A stretch of DNA of 64,000 nucleotides from Xenorhabdus beddingii (lineage in GTDB: Bacteria; Pseudomonadota; Gammaproteobacteria; Enterobacterales; Enterobacteriaceae): NCBI RefSeq assembly GCF_002127545.1, contig NZ_MUBK01000003.1, forward strand, positions 124,001-188,000, read 5' to 3'. Made by a program: the position numbers and the translations under genes. This document shows positions 32,193-40,956 of the stretch, piece by piece. The stretch's first letter is position 1. Each line of letters opens with the position of its first letter. Below the pieces are notes generated by a model that did no database searches, was not told where the DNA came from, and saw only the letters and a list, made by a program, of their open reading frames with translations.

Positions 32193-32834
32193 ATGACTAA
32201 GAAAACTGAAGATTATGGAATATATATAGTAGATGATTTATTAGAGGAAAGTGAGGCGAACCTTGTATTCGAACTGGCTAGAGCACAAATTTATAAAGAT
32301 TATGAGTCTTTTTTTTCTTTTTTTCGCCCTAGCATATCATCTGGATACCGAATATTTAAACAAGAAGAACCCTTTGAAACACATGCTGATGTGAATAATC
32401 CTCTAAAACGTATCCCTTCAGGTACACCAATAGATACAATTATTCAAAACTCATTGAAGTTACTGCATTTTGATCTGATTACATCTAACGTCACATGCTA
32501 TTTTGTCATTATGACTAATGGTTCTCATCATAGTTTTCATATAGATTCTAGTTATAAAGCTGCTTTTATCTATTATTTAGATACAGAATGGAATCCTAAT
32601 AATGGAGGGGAGCTTATTATTTATCCTGATCTTAATATCTCACATGATGACTTTAGGTTAGCACTAATGGGTAAAAAGATTGTTCAGAACCGTTTTTGGG
32701 GAGTAGATGGGTTAGCAGTTGCTCCATTGTTTAATAGGTTAGTAGCCTTTCGTACAGGTATTCCACATAAAGTTTCAAAAGTTGAAGGATATTCAGGCAT
32801 CGGGCGTATATCATTAACTGGTTTTATAAGATAA
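32193..32834 (+). CDS. 2-oxoglutarate/Fe(II)-dependent oxygenase, prolyl-hydroxylase type
   Basis: A 213-residue enzyme. The iron triad is visible as His116-x-Asp118 ('SFHIDSS') and His192 ('GIPHKVSKV'); Arg205 ('GIGRISLTGF') would bind 2-oxoglutarate. 'AAFIYYLDTEWNPNNGGEL' is the conserved strand pair of the double-stranded beta-helix found in P4H-like and Rps23-hydroxylase-like proteins. It probably hydroxylates the precursor peptide or its product. A 182-base A+T-rich gap without a strong gene precedes it, and its ribosome-binding site is weak, so its expression may be lower than its neighbours. Confidence 0.88.
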   Translation: MTKKTEDYGIYIVDDLLEESEANLVFELARAQIYKDYESFFSFFRPSISSGYRIFKQEEPFETHADVNNPLKRIPSGTPIDTIIQNSLKLLHFDLITSNVTCYFVIMTNGSHHSFHIDSSYKAAFIYYLDTEWNPNNGGELIIYPDLNISHDDFRLALMGKKIVQNRFWGVDGLAVAPLFNRLVAFRTGIPHKVSKVEGYSGIGRISLTGFIR

Positions 32835-32878
32835 TGATATTAAAATAAATTTTCATAAAAAGATAGGAGATATACAGC

Positions 32879-33664
32879 ATGGATAAAAAAGTAATTAATA
32901 TTGTAGGGATTGGATATTACCATACAGACATAAGTGCAGCTGGTCTAAATGCTTTAAGGACGTCCAATGCAATAGTTTCAAATTTTGAGATAGACGAGGA
33001 CGATATAAAAAAATTTTCTCCTAAAAGCATAATTATTCGATTGAATGCTATGCCTACATTCTTAGAAGAACGATCAAACGTTTATAAAGAAGCGGCAAAG
33101 GAAATAATTGATATCGTTATAAAACATAGGGTTATTGCAATTCCTATACTAGGAAACCCTTATGTTATAGAAGGTATTGCCAATCAACTTTATTCTATTC
33201 AAAATTGTGATTTTAAAATTAATGTGTTTTCTGGCCCCTCAATAATTGATAAATTACTTATAGCGTTTCCATCCTTAATTACAGGCCAAGGGTTTCGCGT
33301 CTGGGATACTAGTAAGGCAACATTTTCAACTCGCTTAGATCCATTTGTTGATACTGTTCTGTTGCAGGTCTGTCGAGTTGGTTCTTCACGACATACTCTA
33401 GGGTGTATACCAAACAAAACTTGGTTTAGTAAATTGTTTGAATTTATCCAGCTTACTTATCCAGACAGTAGTCATTTATCACTCATCACACTCGGATTAG
33501 AAAATGAAATTAAAACAGTCAATCTAAATAAAGCCAATGATTTATATGAGTATTTAACAAATAAAACAACTATAATTATTCATAGCCCATTTAAAGAAAT
33601 AGAAGATACAGAAATTGCTGTTATGTCTCGTCTTGTGACTCCATTAGATATCGCTATATTATAA
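32879..33664 (+). CDS. TP-methylase-fold methyltransferase, probable borosin-type alpha-N-methyltransferase
   Basis: A 261-residue protein of the tetrapyrrole (precorrin) methylase superfamily, which binds S-adenosylmethionine. The N-terminus 'INIVGIGYYHTDISAAGLNAL' corresponds to the first SAM loop, 'VIAIPILGNPYVIEGI' to the second (usually YGHPG or GDP), 'FSGPSIIDKLL' to PGvS, and 'TYPDSSHLSLITL' to the C-terminal domain. Arg65-x3-Tyr69 matches the catalytic R-x3-Y of fungal borosin methyltransferases such as OphMA, which methylate peptide backbone amides. The Tyr of the YGHPG loop is replaced here. AGGAGATATACAGC precedes the ATG. Borosin assignment rests on family features plus the adjacent precursor-like peptide. 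Confidence 0.78.
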   Translation: MDKKVINIVGIGYYHTDISAAGLNALRTSNAIVSNFEIDEDDIKKFSPKSIIIRLNAMPTFLEERSNVYKEAAKEIIDIVIKHRVIAIPILGNPYVIEGIANQLYSIQNCDFKINVFSGPSIIDKLLIAFPSLITGQGFRVWDTSKATFSTRLDPFVDTVLLQVCRVGSSRHTLGCIPNKTWFSKLFEFIQLTYPDSSHLSLITLGLENEIKTVNLNKANDLYEYLTNKTTIIIHSPFKEIEDTEIAVMSRLVTPLDIAIL

Positions 33665-33791
33665 AACTGTTTCCAAAAAAGGATATGTATACTTAATCTA
33701 CTTCAAGATACAGATTTAACATGGATGATATCACTTAAAAATAAATATGTTAGTAAATTTATGGCCTGCATTTTGATCCCTCGTTACCTAT

Positions 33792-33830
33792 GCAGCCTAC
33801 CGTAGTCCGTCAAAAACTACTTTAGGCTGC
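33792..33830 (+). terminator. Hairpin after the methyltransferase gene
   Basis: GCAGCCTA plus GTAG pairs with CTAC plus TAGGCTGC with a 2-base internal mismatch. It lies 128 bases after the methyltransferase stop and probably stabilises or ends the operon transcript. It overlaps the right direct repeat by 6 bases. Confidence 0.5.
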
Positions 33831-33868
33831 CAGCAAGGCACTGCAGGAGCCTGATTTAACAGGCTCTT
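33825..33868 (+). repeat. Right direct repeat: copy of hicB tail and terminator
   Basis: GGCTGCCAGCAAGGCACTGC (33825-33844) continues to A and then directly into a 23-base copy of the hicB terminator (33846-33868). Compared with 27657-27712 it lacks 12 bases containing the hicB stop. It lies 4 bases before the end of the last oppA-like gene and can serve as that gene's convergent terminator. Confidence 0.88.
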
Positions 33869-33871
33869 AAT

Positions 33872-35494
33872 TCAATGCTTAATAACATAAAGATCTTTTG
33901 TGGATACCCTTCCCATAAGATCGGAATAATAGCCGCCGATATAGGGTTTAACTAATACCGCAGTAATGGGGTGATAAACCGGGATAATGGGGATATCTTT
34001 TTCCAGAATATCGAGCGCTTGTTGAAAGTCTTCTTGATTATTCGTTTCTCCGGCTTTATCAAGCCAATTATCGAAATTCTTATTGGTATACAATGAAAGG
34101 TTATTTGTTTGATTGGTTTTCAATATTTGCAAAAAAGACATTGGGTTATTATAAACACCAACCCATCCACTTCTGGCAACATCAAATTTACCCTGACGTT
34201 CATGATCCAGCATCACTTTCCATTCTTCCGCTTTCATATTAGCAATAACACCAAGATTCTTCTTCCACATCGCGGTTGTAGCAATAATAATCTTCTTTTG
34301 TGAGTTTGACGTGTTGAAAAGTAAATTAAAAGAAAGAGGGTGTTCTTTATTAAACCCAGCTTCACTTAATAATTGCCGGGCTTTTGCGTTACGTTGCTCT
34401 TGTGTCCATGAAGCATAATCAGGTTGTTTAAACTTAAAACCCCCTATTCCCGGCGGCAAAAATGTATAAGCAGGTATTTGACCTTGAGCAATAATCTTAT
34501 TCGCAATGATATCTCTATCTAACGCAAGGTTTAATGCTTGTCGGACTCTAATATCATTAAATAAGGGTTTTTTATTGTTAAATGCATAGTAATAGGTAGC
34601 CAGTATCGGTGAAATATGAATTTGTGAGCCAATTTTTTTCTTTAATGATGCGAAGTAATCTATTGGGATCGTCAATGTAATATCTATCTCTCCAGCAAGA
34701 TAACGGTTTAAATCTGAGGTATCTGATGACAGTGAAAGATAAGTCACTTTATTGATGACGGTGTTTTTATCATCCCAATAATAAGGGTTTCTCACGCCGA
34801 CAATTTTTTCATTGATTTTCCACTCCGCTAATTTAAATGCGCCACTAGAGACAAAAAACTCAGGTTGAGTCCATTTATCACCCTGTTTTTCAACCGCTTT
34901 TTCGCTAATCGGAGAGGTAATATTAAAAGACAGCATGTGTAAAAAATACCCAACGGGTTTTTCTAACGTGACCTCCAATGTCGAGTCATTCAGAGCCTTG
35001 ACGCCAAGCGCCTCCACTTTTTTCTTTCCGGCTAAAATCGCTTTAGCATTCATGACAGAAGCATCCACAAAATAGCTACCATAAGGAGAGTGTGTTTTAG
35101 GATCAGTTAAACGCCGCCAGCTAAACACCACATCATTAGCGGTAATGGGGGTCCCATCAGACCATTTGATCCCTTTCCTCAAATGGAAAACCCATGTTTT
35201 GTTATCTTTCGTTTCCCAGCTTACAGCCAATTTGGGGATGATATGACCTTGTTTATCTGTGCCCACTAATGTATCAAAAAAATCATTGATAATATTCATT
35301 GCTATATTACTTTCAGCCTTAGCGATATCCAATGAAACAGGATCTGCTCCATTATTACGCACAATTTCTTGCTTTTCAGCCAATTGAATATCGTTAGGAA
35401 TAACCACACCATAAGATATCGGAATATGACCTAATGCCATAATTATAGAACAGATTAATGCTCTAATTTTTTTATGAGAAATTTTATTTAACAT
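33872..35494 (-). CDS. OppA-type peptide-binding protein, fourth of four
   Basis: A 540-residue periplasmic substrate-binding protein of an ABC oligopeptide importer (family SBP_bac_5). Signal peptide at about residues 1-28. 'LAEKQEIVRNNGADP', 'TWVFHLRKGIKWSDGTPITANDVVFSWRRLTDP' and the C-terminal 'STKDLYVIKH' are OppA/MppA hallmarks. I use the ATG at 35494, behind GAGGAAAATAAC; 26 residues upstream are not signal-like. No permease or ATPase gene is in the window, so it must share an Opp transporter encoded elsewhere. It is the most divergent of the four and lies next to the mobile-looking cassette. Confidence 0.92.
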   Translation of the reverse strand: MLNKISHKKIRALICSIIMALGHIPISYGVVIPNDIQLAEKQEIVRNNGADPVSLDIAKAESNIAMNIINDFFDTLVGTDKQGHIIPKLAVSWETKDNKTWVFHLRKGIKWSDGTPITANDVVFSWRRLTDPKTHSPYGSYFVDASVMNAKAILAGKKKVEALGVKALNDSTLEVTLEKPVGYFLHMLSFNITSPISEKAVEKQGDKWTQPEFFVSSGAFKLAEWKINEKIVGVRNPYYWDDKNTVINKVTYLSLSSDTSDLNRYLAGEIDITLTIPIDYFASLKKKIGSQIHISPILATYYYAFNNKKPLFNDIRVRQALNLALDRDIIANKIIAQGQIPAYTFLPPGIGGFKFKQPDYASWTQEQRNAKARQLLSEAGFNKEHPLSFNLLFNTSNSQKKIIIATTAMWKKNLGVIANMKAEEWKVMLDHERQGKFDVARSGWVGVYNNPMSFLQILKTNQTNNLSLYTNKNFDNWLDKAGETNNQEDFQQALDILEKDIPIIPVYHPITAVLVKPYIGGYYSDLMGRVSTKDLYVIKH

Positions 35495-35627
35495 GTTATT
35501 TTCCTCTATTGCGGTGATGAGGTTTTGATTATTGAGAAAAAATTTATGTATGCCTAATGGATACATATCCATTTTACACTTCTCAAAAAATTAGCATGGA
35601 ACTCATACAGTATCTATATTTTTATTG

Positions 35628-35661
35628 TCAAGCTGCAACTTGAAAAAGTGCAGCTTGACAT
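35628..35661 (-). terminator. Hairpin after the third oppA-like gene
   Basis: GTCAAGCTGCA pairs with TGCAGCTTGAC, giving an 11-base-pair perfect stem, 20 bases after the 35681 stop. There is no clear T-run on the gene strand, so it may be a stabilising intercistronic hairpin. Confidence 0.55.
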
Positions 35662-35680
35662 TTATTGCCTATAATTATTT

Positions 35681-37303
35681 TCAATGTTCAATAATATAAA
35701 GGTCTTTTGTCAAATACTCGCCTCTTGTATTAATATAAAATCCGCCAACGTAAGGCTTAACCATATTATGATTTACATAAAAATAAATTGGAATCGCGGG
35801 CAAGTCTTTATTTAAGATATCTGATGCCTGCTGATAGTAAACTTTATCATTATTCTCACCGGCTTTTTCCAATAGCTTATCAAATTCCTTACTTTCATAC
35901 AGGGATGTATTTTTAACATTATTAGATAAAAATATCGATAAGAATGCCATCGGGCTATTATAATCAGCAACCCATGCCCGCCGGATAACATCAAATTTAC
36001 CCTGTTGCATATTATCCAACATGACTTTCCATTCTTGATTCTGCAAAACCGCATTTACACCAAGATTTTTTTTCCACATTGAAGCCACCGCAATGGCAAT
36101 TTTTTTGTGTCCTTCCTGAGTATTATAAAGCAGGTTAAAGGTCAGTGGATTATTTTGATTAAATCCGGCTTCATTTAATAATTCTTTCGCTTTTGCAACA
36201 CGCTGCTCCTGAGTCCATGCAGCATAATCAGGTTGTTTAAAATTAAATCCCCCGATATCGGGTGTCAGCATGGTATATGCGGGTAATTGCCCCTGCCCCA
36301 ATATCTTATCAACAATAATGTTTCGATCTACCGCTAAACTCAGCGCATGCCTGACTCTGGCATCATTAAAGGGCGGTTTCTTATTATTAAATTCATAGAA
36401 ATAGACTGCCGCTTTGGGAGAAATATGCACCTGATCAGGCAATGATTTTTTCAGTGATGGATAAGATTCTGCGGCAATCGTATTAGTGATGTCGATTTCT
36501 CCTGCCAGGTAACGGTTTAAAGTGGCTTTTTCTGAAGAAAGAGGCAGATAGGTGACTTTATTAATTACCGTATTTTTATCATCCCAATAAAGGGGATTCC
36601 TGACGCCGATGATTTTTTCATTGACCACCCACTCAGAGAGTTTGAATGGCCCGCTGCCCACAAAGACTTCCGGCCGGGTCCATTTATCACCCTGTTTTTT
36701 TACTGCCTTTTCGCTTATCGGAAACATCACCGGGTGGCCCAGCATTTGTAGAAAATCCCCAACCGGTTTCTCTAGCCTGACTTCCAGCGTTGTATCATCC
36801 AGCGCCTTTACCCCAAGTTCTTCCGCTTTTTTCTTGCCAATCAGTACCTCGTTCGCATTGATGACCGACGCATTTTCAAGATAACTGCCATAAGGAGAAA
36901 CGGTATCGGGAACAACCAGTCGCCGCCAACTGAATACCACATCATGAGCCGTAATGGGTGAACCATCTGACCATTTGATGTCTTTTTTCAAATGAAAAAT
37001 CCATGTCTTATTGTCCTTGGTTTCCCAACTGTCGGCCAACCTCGGCTCAATATCACCCTGTCTATTAACATAAATAAGGCCATCAAAAAAATCGTTAATA
37101 ATATTGAATTCAACATCACTTGAAACTTTATGGGTATCCAATGAAGCGGGTTCTGAACCATTATTACGCACAATTTCCTGCTTAACGGCCAGTTTTGTTC
37201 CCTCAGGAACCACTGCCGCATAAGACAGTGAGCTATTTCCCCACATTAACGCCATGGCACAAGAGAATAGTTTTATTTTTCTCGCTCTTATTATTTCCAG
37301 CAT
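35681..37303 (-). CDS. OppA-type peptide-binding protein, third of four
   Basis: A 540-residue periplasmic binding protein. Signal peptide about residues 1-29, ending near SYAAVVPEG. 'VKQEIVRNNGSEPASLDTHK', 'WSDGSPITAHDVVFSWRRL', 'TYLPLSSEKATLNRYLAGEIDITN' and 'LTKDLYIIEH' mark it as OppA/MppA type. GGAGAG lies 7 bases before the ATG. It closely resembles its neighbours on both sides and seems to have arisen by tandem duplication. Ligand differences cannot be read from the sequence. Confidence 0.93.
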   Translation of the reverse strand: MLEIIRARKIKLFSCAMALMWGNSSLSYAAVVPEGTKLAVKQEIVRNNGSEPASLDTHKVSSDVEFNIINDFFDGLIYVNRQGDIEPRLADSWETKDNKTWIFHLKKDIKWSDGSPITAHDVVFSWRRLVVPDTVSPYGSYLENASVINANEVLIGKKKAEELGVKALDDTTLEVRLEKPVGDFLQMLGHPVMFPISEKAVKKQGDKWTRPEVFVGSGPFKLSEWVVNEKIIGVRNPLYWDDKNTVINKVTYLPLSSEKATLNRYLAGEIDITNTIAAESYPSLKKSLPDQVHISPKAAVYFYEFNNKKPPFNDARVRHALSLAVDRNIIVDKILGQGQLPAYTMLTPDIGGFNFKQPDYAAWTQEQRVAKAKELLNEAGFNQNNPLTFNLLYNTQEGHKKIAIAVASMWKKNLGVNAVLQNQEWKVMLDNMQQGKFDVIRRAWVADYNSPMAFLSIFLSNNVKNTSLYESKEFDKLLEKAGENNDKVYYQQASDILNKDLPAIPIYFYVNHNMVKPYVGGFYINTRGEYLTKDLYIIEH

Positions 37304-37348
37304 GTTTTAACTCTCCATAATGATGTTTGTTCTTATTTGTCTATCATG

Positions 37349-37372
37349 AGCGCCTGTGTTAACAGGCGCTCA
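37349..37372 (-). terminator. Hairpin after the second oppA-like gene
   Basis: GAGCGCCTG/CAGGCGCTC, a 9-base-pair perfect stem with a 6-base TGTTAA-type loop, lies 7 bases after the 37379 stop. The T-run is on the opposite strand, so strand of action is uncertain. Confidence 0.5.
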
Positions 37373-37378
37373 TTTTTT

Positions 37379-39013
37379 CTAATGTTTAATAATGTAGAGA
37401 TCTTTTGTGGATATATAATCCATTGGGCTTACATAGAATCCGCCGACATACGGTTTCACCATGTGATTAGCGACATAGTAATAAATCGGGATCACAGGCG
37501 TATCATGGTTGAAGATATCCATCGCTTTTTGGTAATAAGCCATGTCATTGGTTTCACCGGCTTTAATCACCATCTGATCAAAATCCCTGTTTTCATAGAG
37601 TGGGGTATTCAGGCTACTGCCGGTCAGGAAAGTATCCAAAAAAGACATTGGGCTATTGTAATCCGCTATCCATGCATATCTGACGACATCAAATTTACTC
37701 TGGTGCATATTATCCAACATCACCTTCCATTCCTGGTTTTGTAAGTTAGCCTGAACCCCCAGATTCTGCTTCCACATTGAAGTGGCAGCAATGGCAATCT
37801 TTTTATGTGCCTCCAGTGTGTTATAAAGCAGGTTAAATTTGAGTGGATTATTTTGATTAAAACCCGCTTCATTTAATAATTTTTTGGCTTCGGTAATTCG
37901 CTGTTCCTGTGTCCATGAAGCATATTCTGGTGGGGTTAATGCCATACCACCAATATTGGGAGGAAGAATACCGTAAGCGGGAAGCTGTCCCATCGCCAAT
38001 ACCTTATCCGCAATCACTTCTCTGTCTATAGCTAAACTTAATGCTTTCCTGACCCTGACATCATTAAAGGGCGGTTTTTGAGTATTAAAGGCGTAATAGT
38101 AAGTACTGAGCATCGGAGCAATATTCACCTGCTCGCCCAATGTTTTCTTTAATGAGGCAAAGGAGTCCAAGGGAATAGTATTAGTAATATCAATTTCACC
38201 AGCGAGATAACGGTTTAAAGTCGATTTTTCTGATGTCAGGGCAAGATAAGTGACTTTATTAATGACCGTGTTTTGATTATCCCAATAAAGAGGATTCCTG
38301 ACGCCAATCACATATTCATTCACTTTCCAATCAGACAGTTTAAATGCACCACTGCCCACAAAAACATCGGGATGGGTCCATTTATCGCCCTGTTTTTTAA
38401 CCACTTTCTCACTCACTGGAACCAAAACCGGATGGGTTAACATCTGCAAGAAATAAGCCACAGGTTTATCGAGTTTCACTTCCAGTGTCAAATCATCCAA
38501 TGCCTTAACACCCAGTTCTTCCGCTTTTTTCTTGCCTGACATGATGTCGTTGGCATTCACGACATGGGCGGTTCCAAGATAACTGCTATAGGGGGATAAT
38601 GTGCCGGGAGCAACCAGACGCCGCCAGCTAAATACCACATCCCGGGCGGTAATGGGTGAGCCGTCAGACCATTTGATCCCTTTTCTCAGATGAAAAACCC
38701 ATGTTTTGTTGTCATCCGTTTCCCAGCGTTCCGCCAATCTGGGAATGATTTTGCCTTGATTATCGGTGTAAACCAGACCATCAAAAAAATCATGGATAAT
38801 ATTCAGTTCAACATTACTTTCTACTTTATGGGCATCCAAAGAGGCAGGAAAGGAGCCATTGTTACGCACAATCTCTTGTTTATCGGCCAATTCTATTCCC
38901 GGCGGAACGGTTGCGGCATAGGATGGGGCGATATTTGTCAATAGTATGCCTATCGAACAGGTCAGGATTTGGGTGAGCCTATTTTTAATTAAGCCCTCCA
39001 TGATTCTTTTCAT
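37379..39013 (-). CDS. OppA-type peptide-binding protein, second of four
   Basis: A 544-residue periplasmic binding protein. The start at 39013 follows GGAGATTGAAAAC, the same layout as the first copy; an ATG five codons upstream overlaps that site. Signal peptide about residues 1-34, ending near SYAATVPPG. 'LADKQEIVRNNGSFPASLDAHK', 'KWSDGSPITARDVVFSWRRL' and 'STKDLYIIKH' place it in the OppA/MppA family. In enterobacteria MppA brings in murein tripeptide through Opp; which of these copies does that is unknown. Confidence 0.93.
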   Translation of the reverse strand: MKRIMEGLIKNRLTQILTCSIGILLTNIAPSYAATVPPGIELADKQEIVRNNGSFPASLDAHKVESNVELNIIHDFFDGLVYTDNQGKIIPRLAERWETDDNKTWVFHLRKGIKWSDGSPITARDVVFSWRRLVAPGTLSPYSSYLGTAHVVNANDIMSGKKKAEELGVKALDDLTLEVKLDKPVAYFLQMLTHPVLVPVSEKVVKKQGDKWTHPDVFVGSGAFKLSDWKVNEYVIGVRNPLYWDNQNTVINKVTYLALTSEKSTLNRYLAGEIDITNTIPLDSFASLKKTLGEQVNIAPMLSTYYYAFNTQKPPFNDVRVRKALSLAIDREVIADKVLAMGQLPAYGILPPNIGGMALTPPEYASWTQEQRITEAKKLLNEAGFNQNNPLKFNLLYNTLEAHKKIAIAATSMWKQNLGVQANLQNQEWKVMLDNMHQSKFDVVRYAWIADYNSPMSFLDTFLTGSSLNTPLYENRDFDQMVIKAGETNDMAYYQKAMDIFNHDTPVIPIYYYVANHMVKPYVGGFYVSPMDYISTKDLYIIKH

Positions 39014-39104
39014 GTTTTCAATCTCCATTAATTGCTGTTTTTATTGTGACATTTCGCTACCATTCTTATTTAACGTATTATTCCAATTAACTTTGTTCAG
39101 TAAT

Positions 39105-39129
39105 AACCGCCTGTTTTAACCGGCGGTTA
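39105..39129 (-). terminator. Hairpin after the first oppA-like gene
   Basis: TAACCGCC/GGCGGTTA, an 8-base-pair stem with a 9-base loop, lies about 12 bases after the 39141 stop. Like the other hairpins in this array it probably stabilises the mRNA or reduces read-through. Confidence 0.5.
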
Positions 39130-39140
39130 TTAACTCAAAA

Positions 39141-40775
39141 CTAATGCTTAATAATATAAAGATCTTTTGTCGGAATATTTCCCATCGAGTCAACGTGGAA
39201 TCCTCCGACATAAGGCTTAACTAATTTTACACGGACATAATAATAAACGGGGATGGCAGGAGATTCTTTATTGAGGATATCAATTGCTTGTTGATAATCG
39301 GCCGGGTCGTTGGTTTCATCGGCTTTTAAAACCCATTGATCAAATTGCTTATTTTGATATCTCATATGGTTATTCGTATTTCCTGAGGTGAAAATATCTA
39401 AAAAACTGGTCGGGCTACTATAATCAGCATTCCATGCGTATCTTGTCACCTCAAAGTCGCCTTGCGCCATGCTGTCATTCTGGGTCTTGCTTTCCTGATT
39501 TTGTAAAATCACCTCCACACCAAGATTCTTCCTCCATGCCGAACTGGCAGCAATGGCGATTTTTTTATGAGCGTCCGACGTGTTATACAGCAGGGTAAAT
39601 TTAAGGGGGTTGTTTGCATTAAATCCCGCCTCACTGAGTAACGCTTTGGCTTTTGCAACACGCTGTTCTTGTGTCCATGAGGCATATTCAGGCTGCTTTA
39701 AATAAATCCCGCCGGCTCCCAGACTCACCACATCATAGGCTGGTTTTTGGCCATTAGCCAATACCTTGTCAGTGATAATATTCCTATCCAGTGCCAAACT
39801 CAGCGCCTGCCTGACCCGAATATCATTAAATGGCGGTTTTTGCGTATTAAACAGATAATAATAAACACTCATTATCGGCCTGACATGGAGTTGATCGCCA
39901 AATTTCTTCTTCACGGTTGGCAAGAATTCCGATGGCCCACCGTTGGAGATATCCATTTCTCCGGTCATATAACGGTTTAGATCCGCTTTATAATCGGATA
40001 TTGGCAAGTAAGTGACTTTATTAATGACCGTATTCTTATCATCCCAATAATGGGGATTTCTGACACCCACGATCTTTTCATTCACCACCCATTCAGAGAG
40101 TTTGAAAGGACCATTACTGACAAAAAATTGTGGCAGCGTCCATTTATTGCCATATTTCTTGATAACCTGTTCATTCACGGGAGACAGGACAGGATGTGCC
40201 AGCATTTGCAGAAAACCCGCTTTGGGCCTTTCCAAGGCAATTTCTACCGTTGCATCGTCCAGTGCCTTGACCCCCAGCTCTTCCGGTTTTTTCCTGCCTG
40301 TCAACACATCACGGGCATTCACCACCTTGGCCTGAATCAGGTAACTCCCGTAAGGAGAAAGCGTATCAGGCGTGACCAGCCGCCGGAAAGAAAAGACCAC
40401 ATCATGGGCAGTCAGCGGGGTGCCGTCAGACCATTTAACGCCTTTTCTTAAATGAAAAATCCACGTTTTATGATCTTTCGTTTCCCAGCGTTCAGCCAGG
40501 GCGGGGATAATATTCTCCTCTTTATCTGTATCCACTAAGCGCGCAAAAAAATCCAGCAAAATATCAAATTCACTGCTACTTTCTGATTTATGCGGATCTA
40601 AAGAGCCGGGTTCAGAAAAATTATTGCGGGTAATTTCTTGTTTATCCGCCAGTTGCACGCCGGGAGGTATAATCGCCGCATAAGAGAAAGTGACACCGCC
40701 TAAAATGAGGCTGATAGAACAGAGGAATATTGTAGCTATTTTATTTTTTATTATGCTTACCTGTCTTTTCTGCAT
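39141..40775 (-). CDS. OppA-type peptide-binding protein, first of four
   Basis: A 544-residue periplasmic binding protein, first in the direction of transcription. GGAGATCACTCAT precedes the ATG at 40775. Signal peptide about residues 1-34, ending near SYAAIIPPG. 'LADKQEITRNNFSEPGSLDPHK', 'WSDGTPLTAHDVVFSFRRLVTPDT' and 'PTKDLYIIKH' are family features. It differs from the others in several ligand-pocket neighbourhoods, for example 'GDFEVTRYAWNADYSSPTSF'. The promoter of the array should lie in 40776-41093. Confidence 0.93.
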   Translation of the reverse strand: MQKRQVSIIKNKIATIFLCSISLILGGVTFSYAAIIPPGVQLADKQEITRNNFSEPGSLDPHKSESSSEFDILLDFFARLVDTDKEENIIPALAERWETKDHKTWIFHLRKGVKWSDGTPLTAHDVVFSFRRLVTPDTLSPYGSYLIQAKVVNARDVLTGRKKPEELGVKALDDATVEIALERPKAGFLQMLAHPVLSPVNEQVIKKYGNKWTLPQFFVSNGPFKLSEWVVNEKIVGVRNPHYWDDKNTVINKVTYLPISDYKADLNRYMTGEMDISNGGPSEFLPTVKKKFGDQLHVRPIMSVYYYLFNTQKPPFNDIRVRQALSLALDRNIITDKVLANGQKPAYDVVSLGAGGIYLKQPEYASWTQEQRVAKAKALLSEAGFNANNPLKFTLLYNTSDAHKKIAIAASSAWRKNLGVEVILQNQESKTQNDSMAQGDFEVTRYAWNADYSSPTSFLDIFTSGNTNNHMRYQNKQFDQWVLKADETNDPADYQQAIDILNKESPAIPVYYYVRVKLVKPYVGGFHVDSMGNIPTKDLYIIKH

Positions 40776-40956
40776 ATGAGTGATCTCCATAACGGTTTCT
40801 ATTATTAGATAATCTTTACCTATATCATTACTACCTTATATTTATCACTTTATAATAATCCCCTTATAACCCTTGCCAATATAAAAGTTACTGCATTAAG
40901 TTATATATTCGAGTAATTGGCGTTATTTTACAGACTTAACATTTATTCCAATGCAG

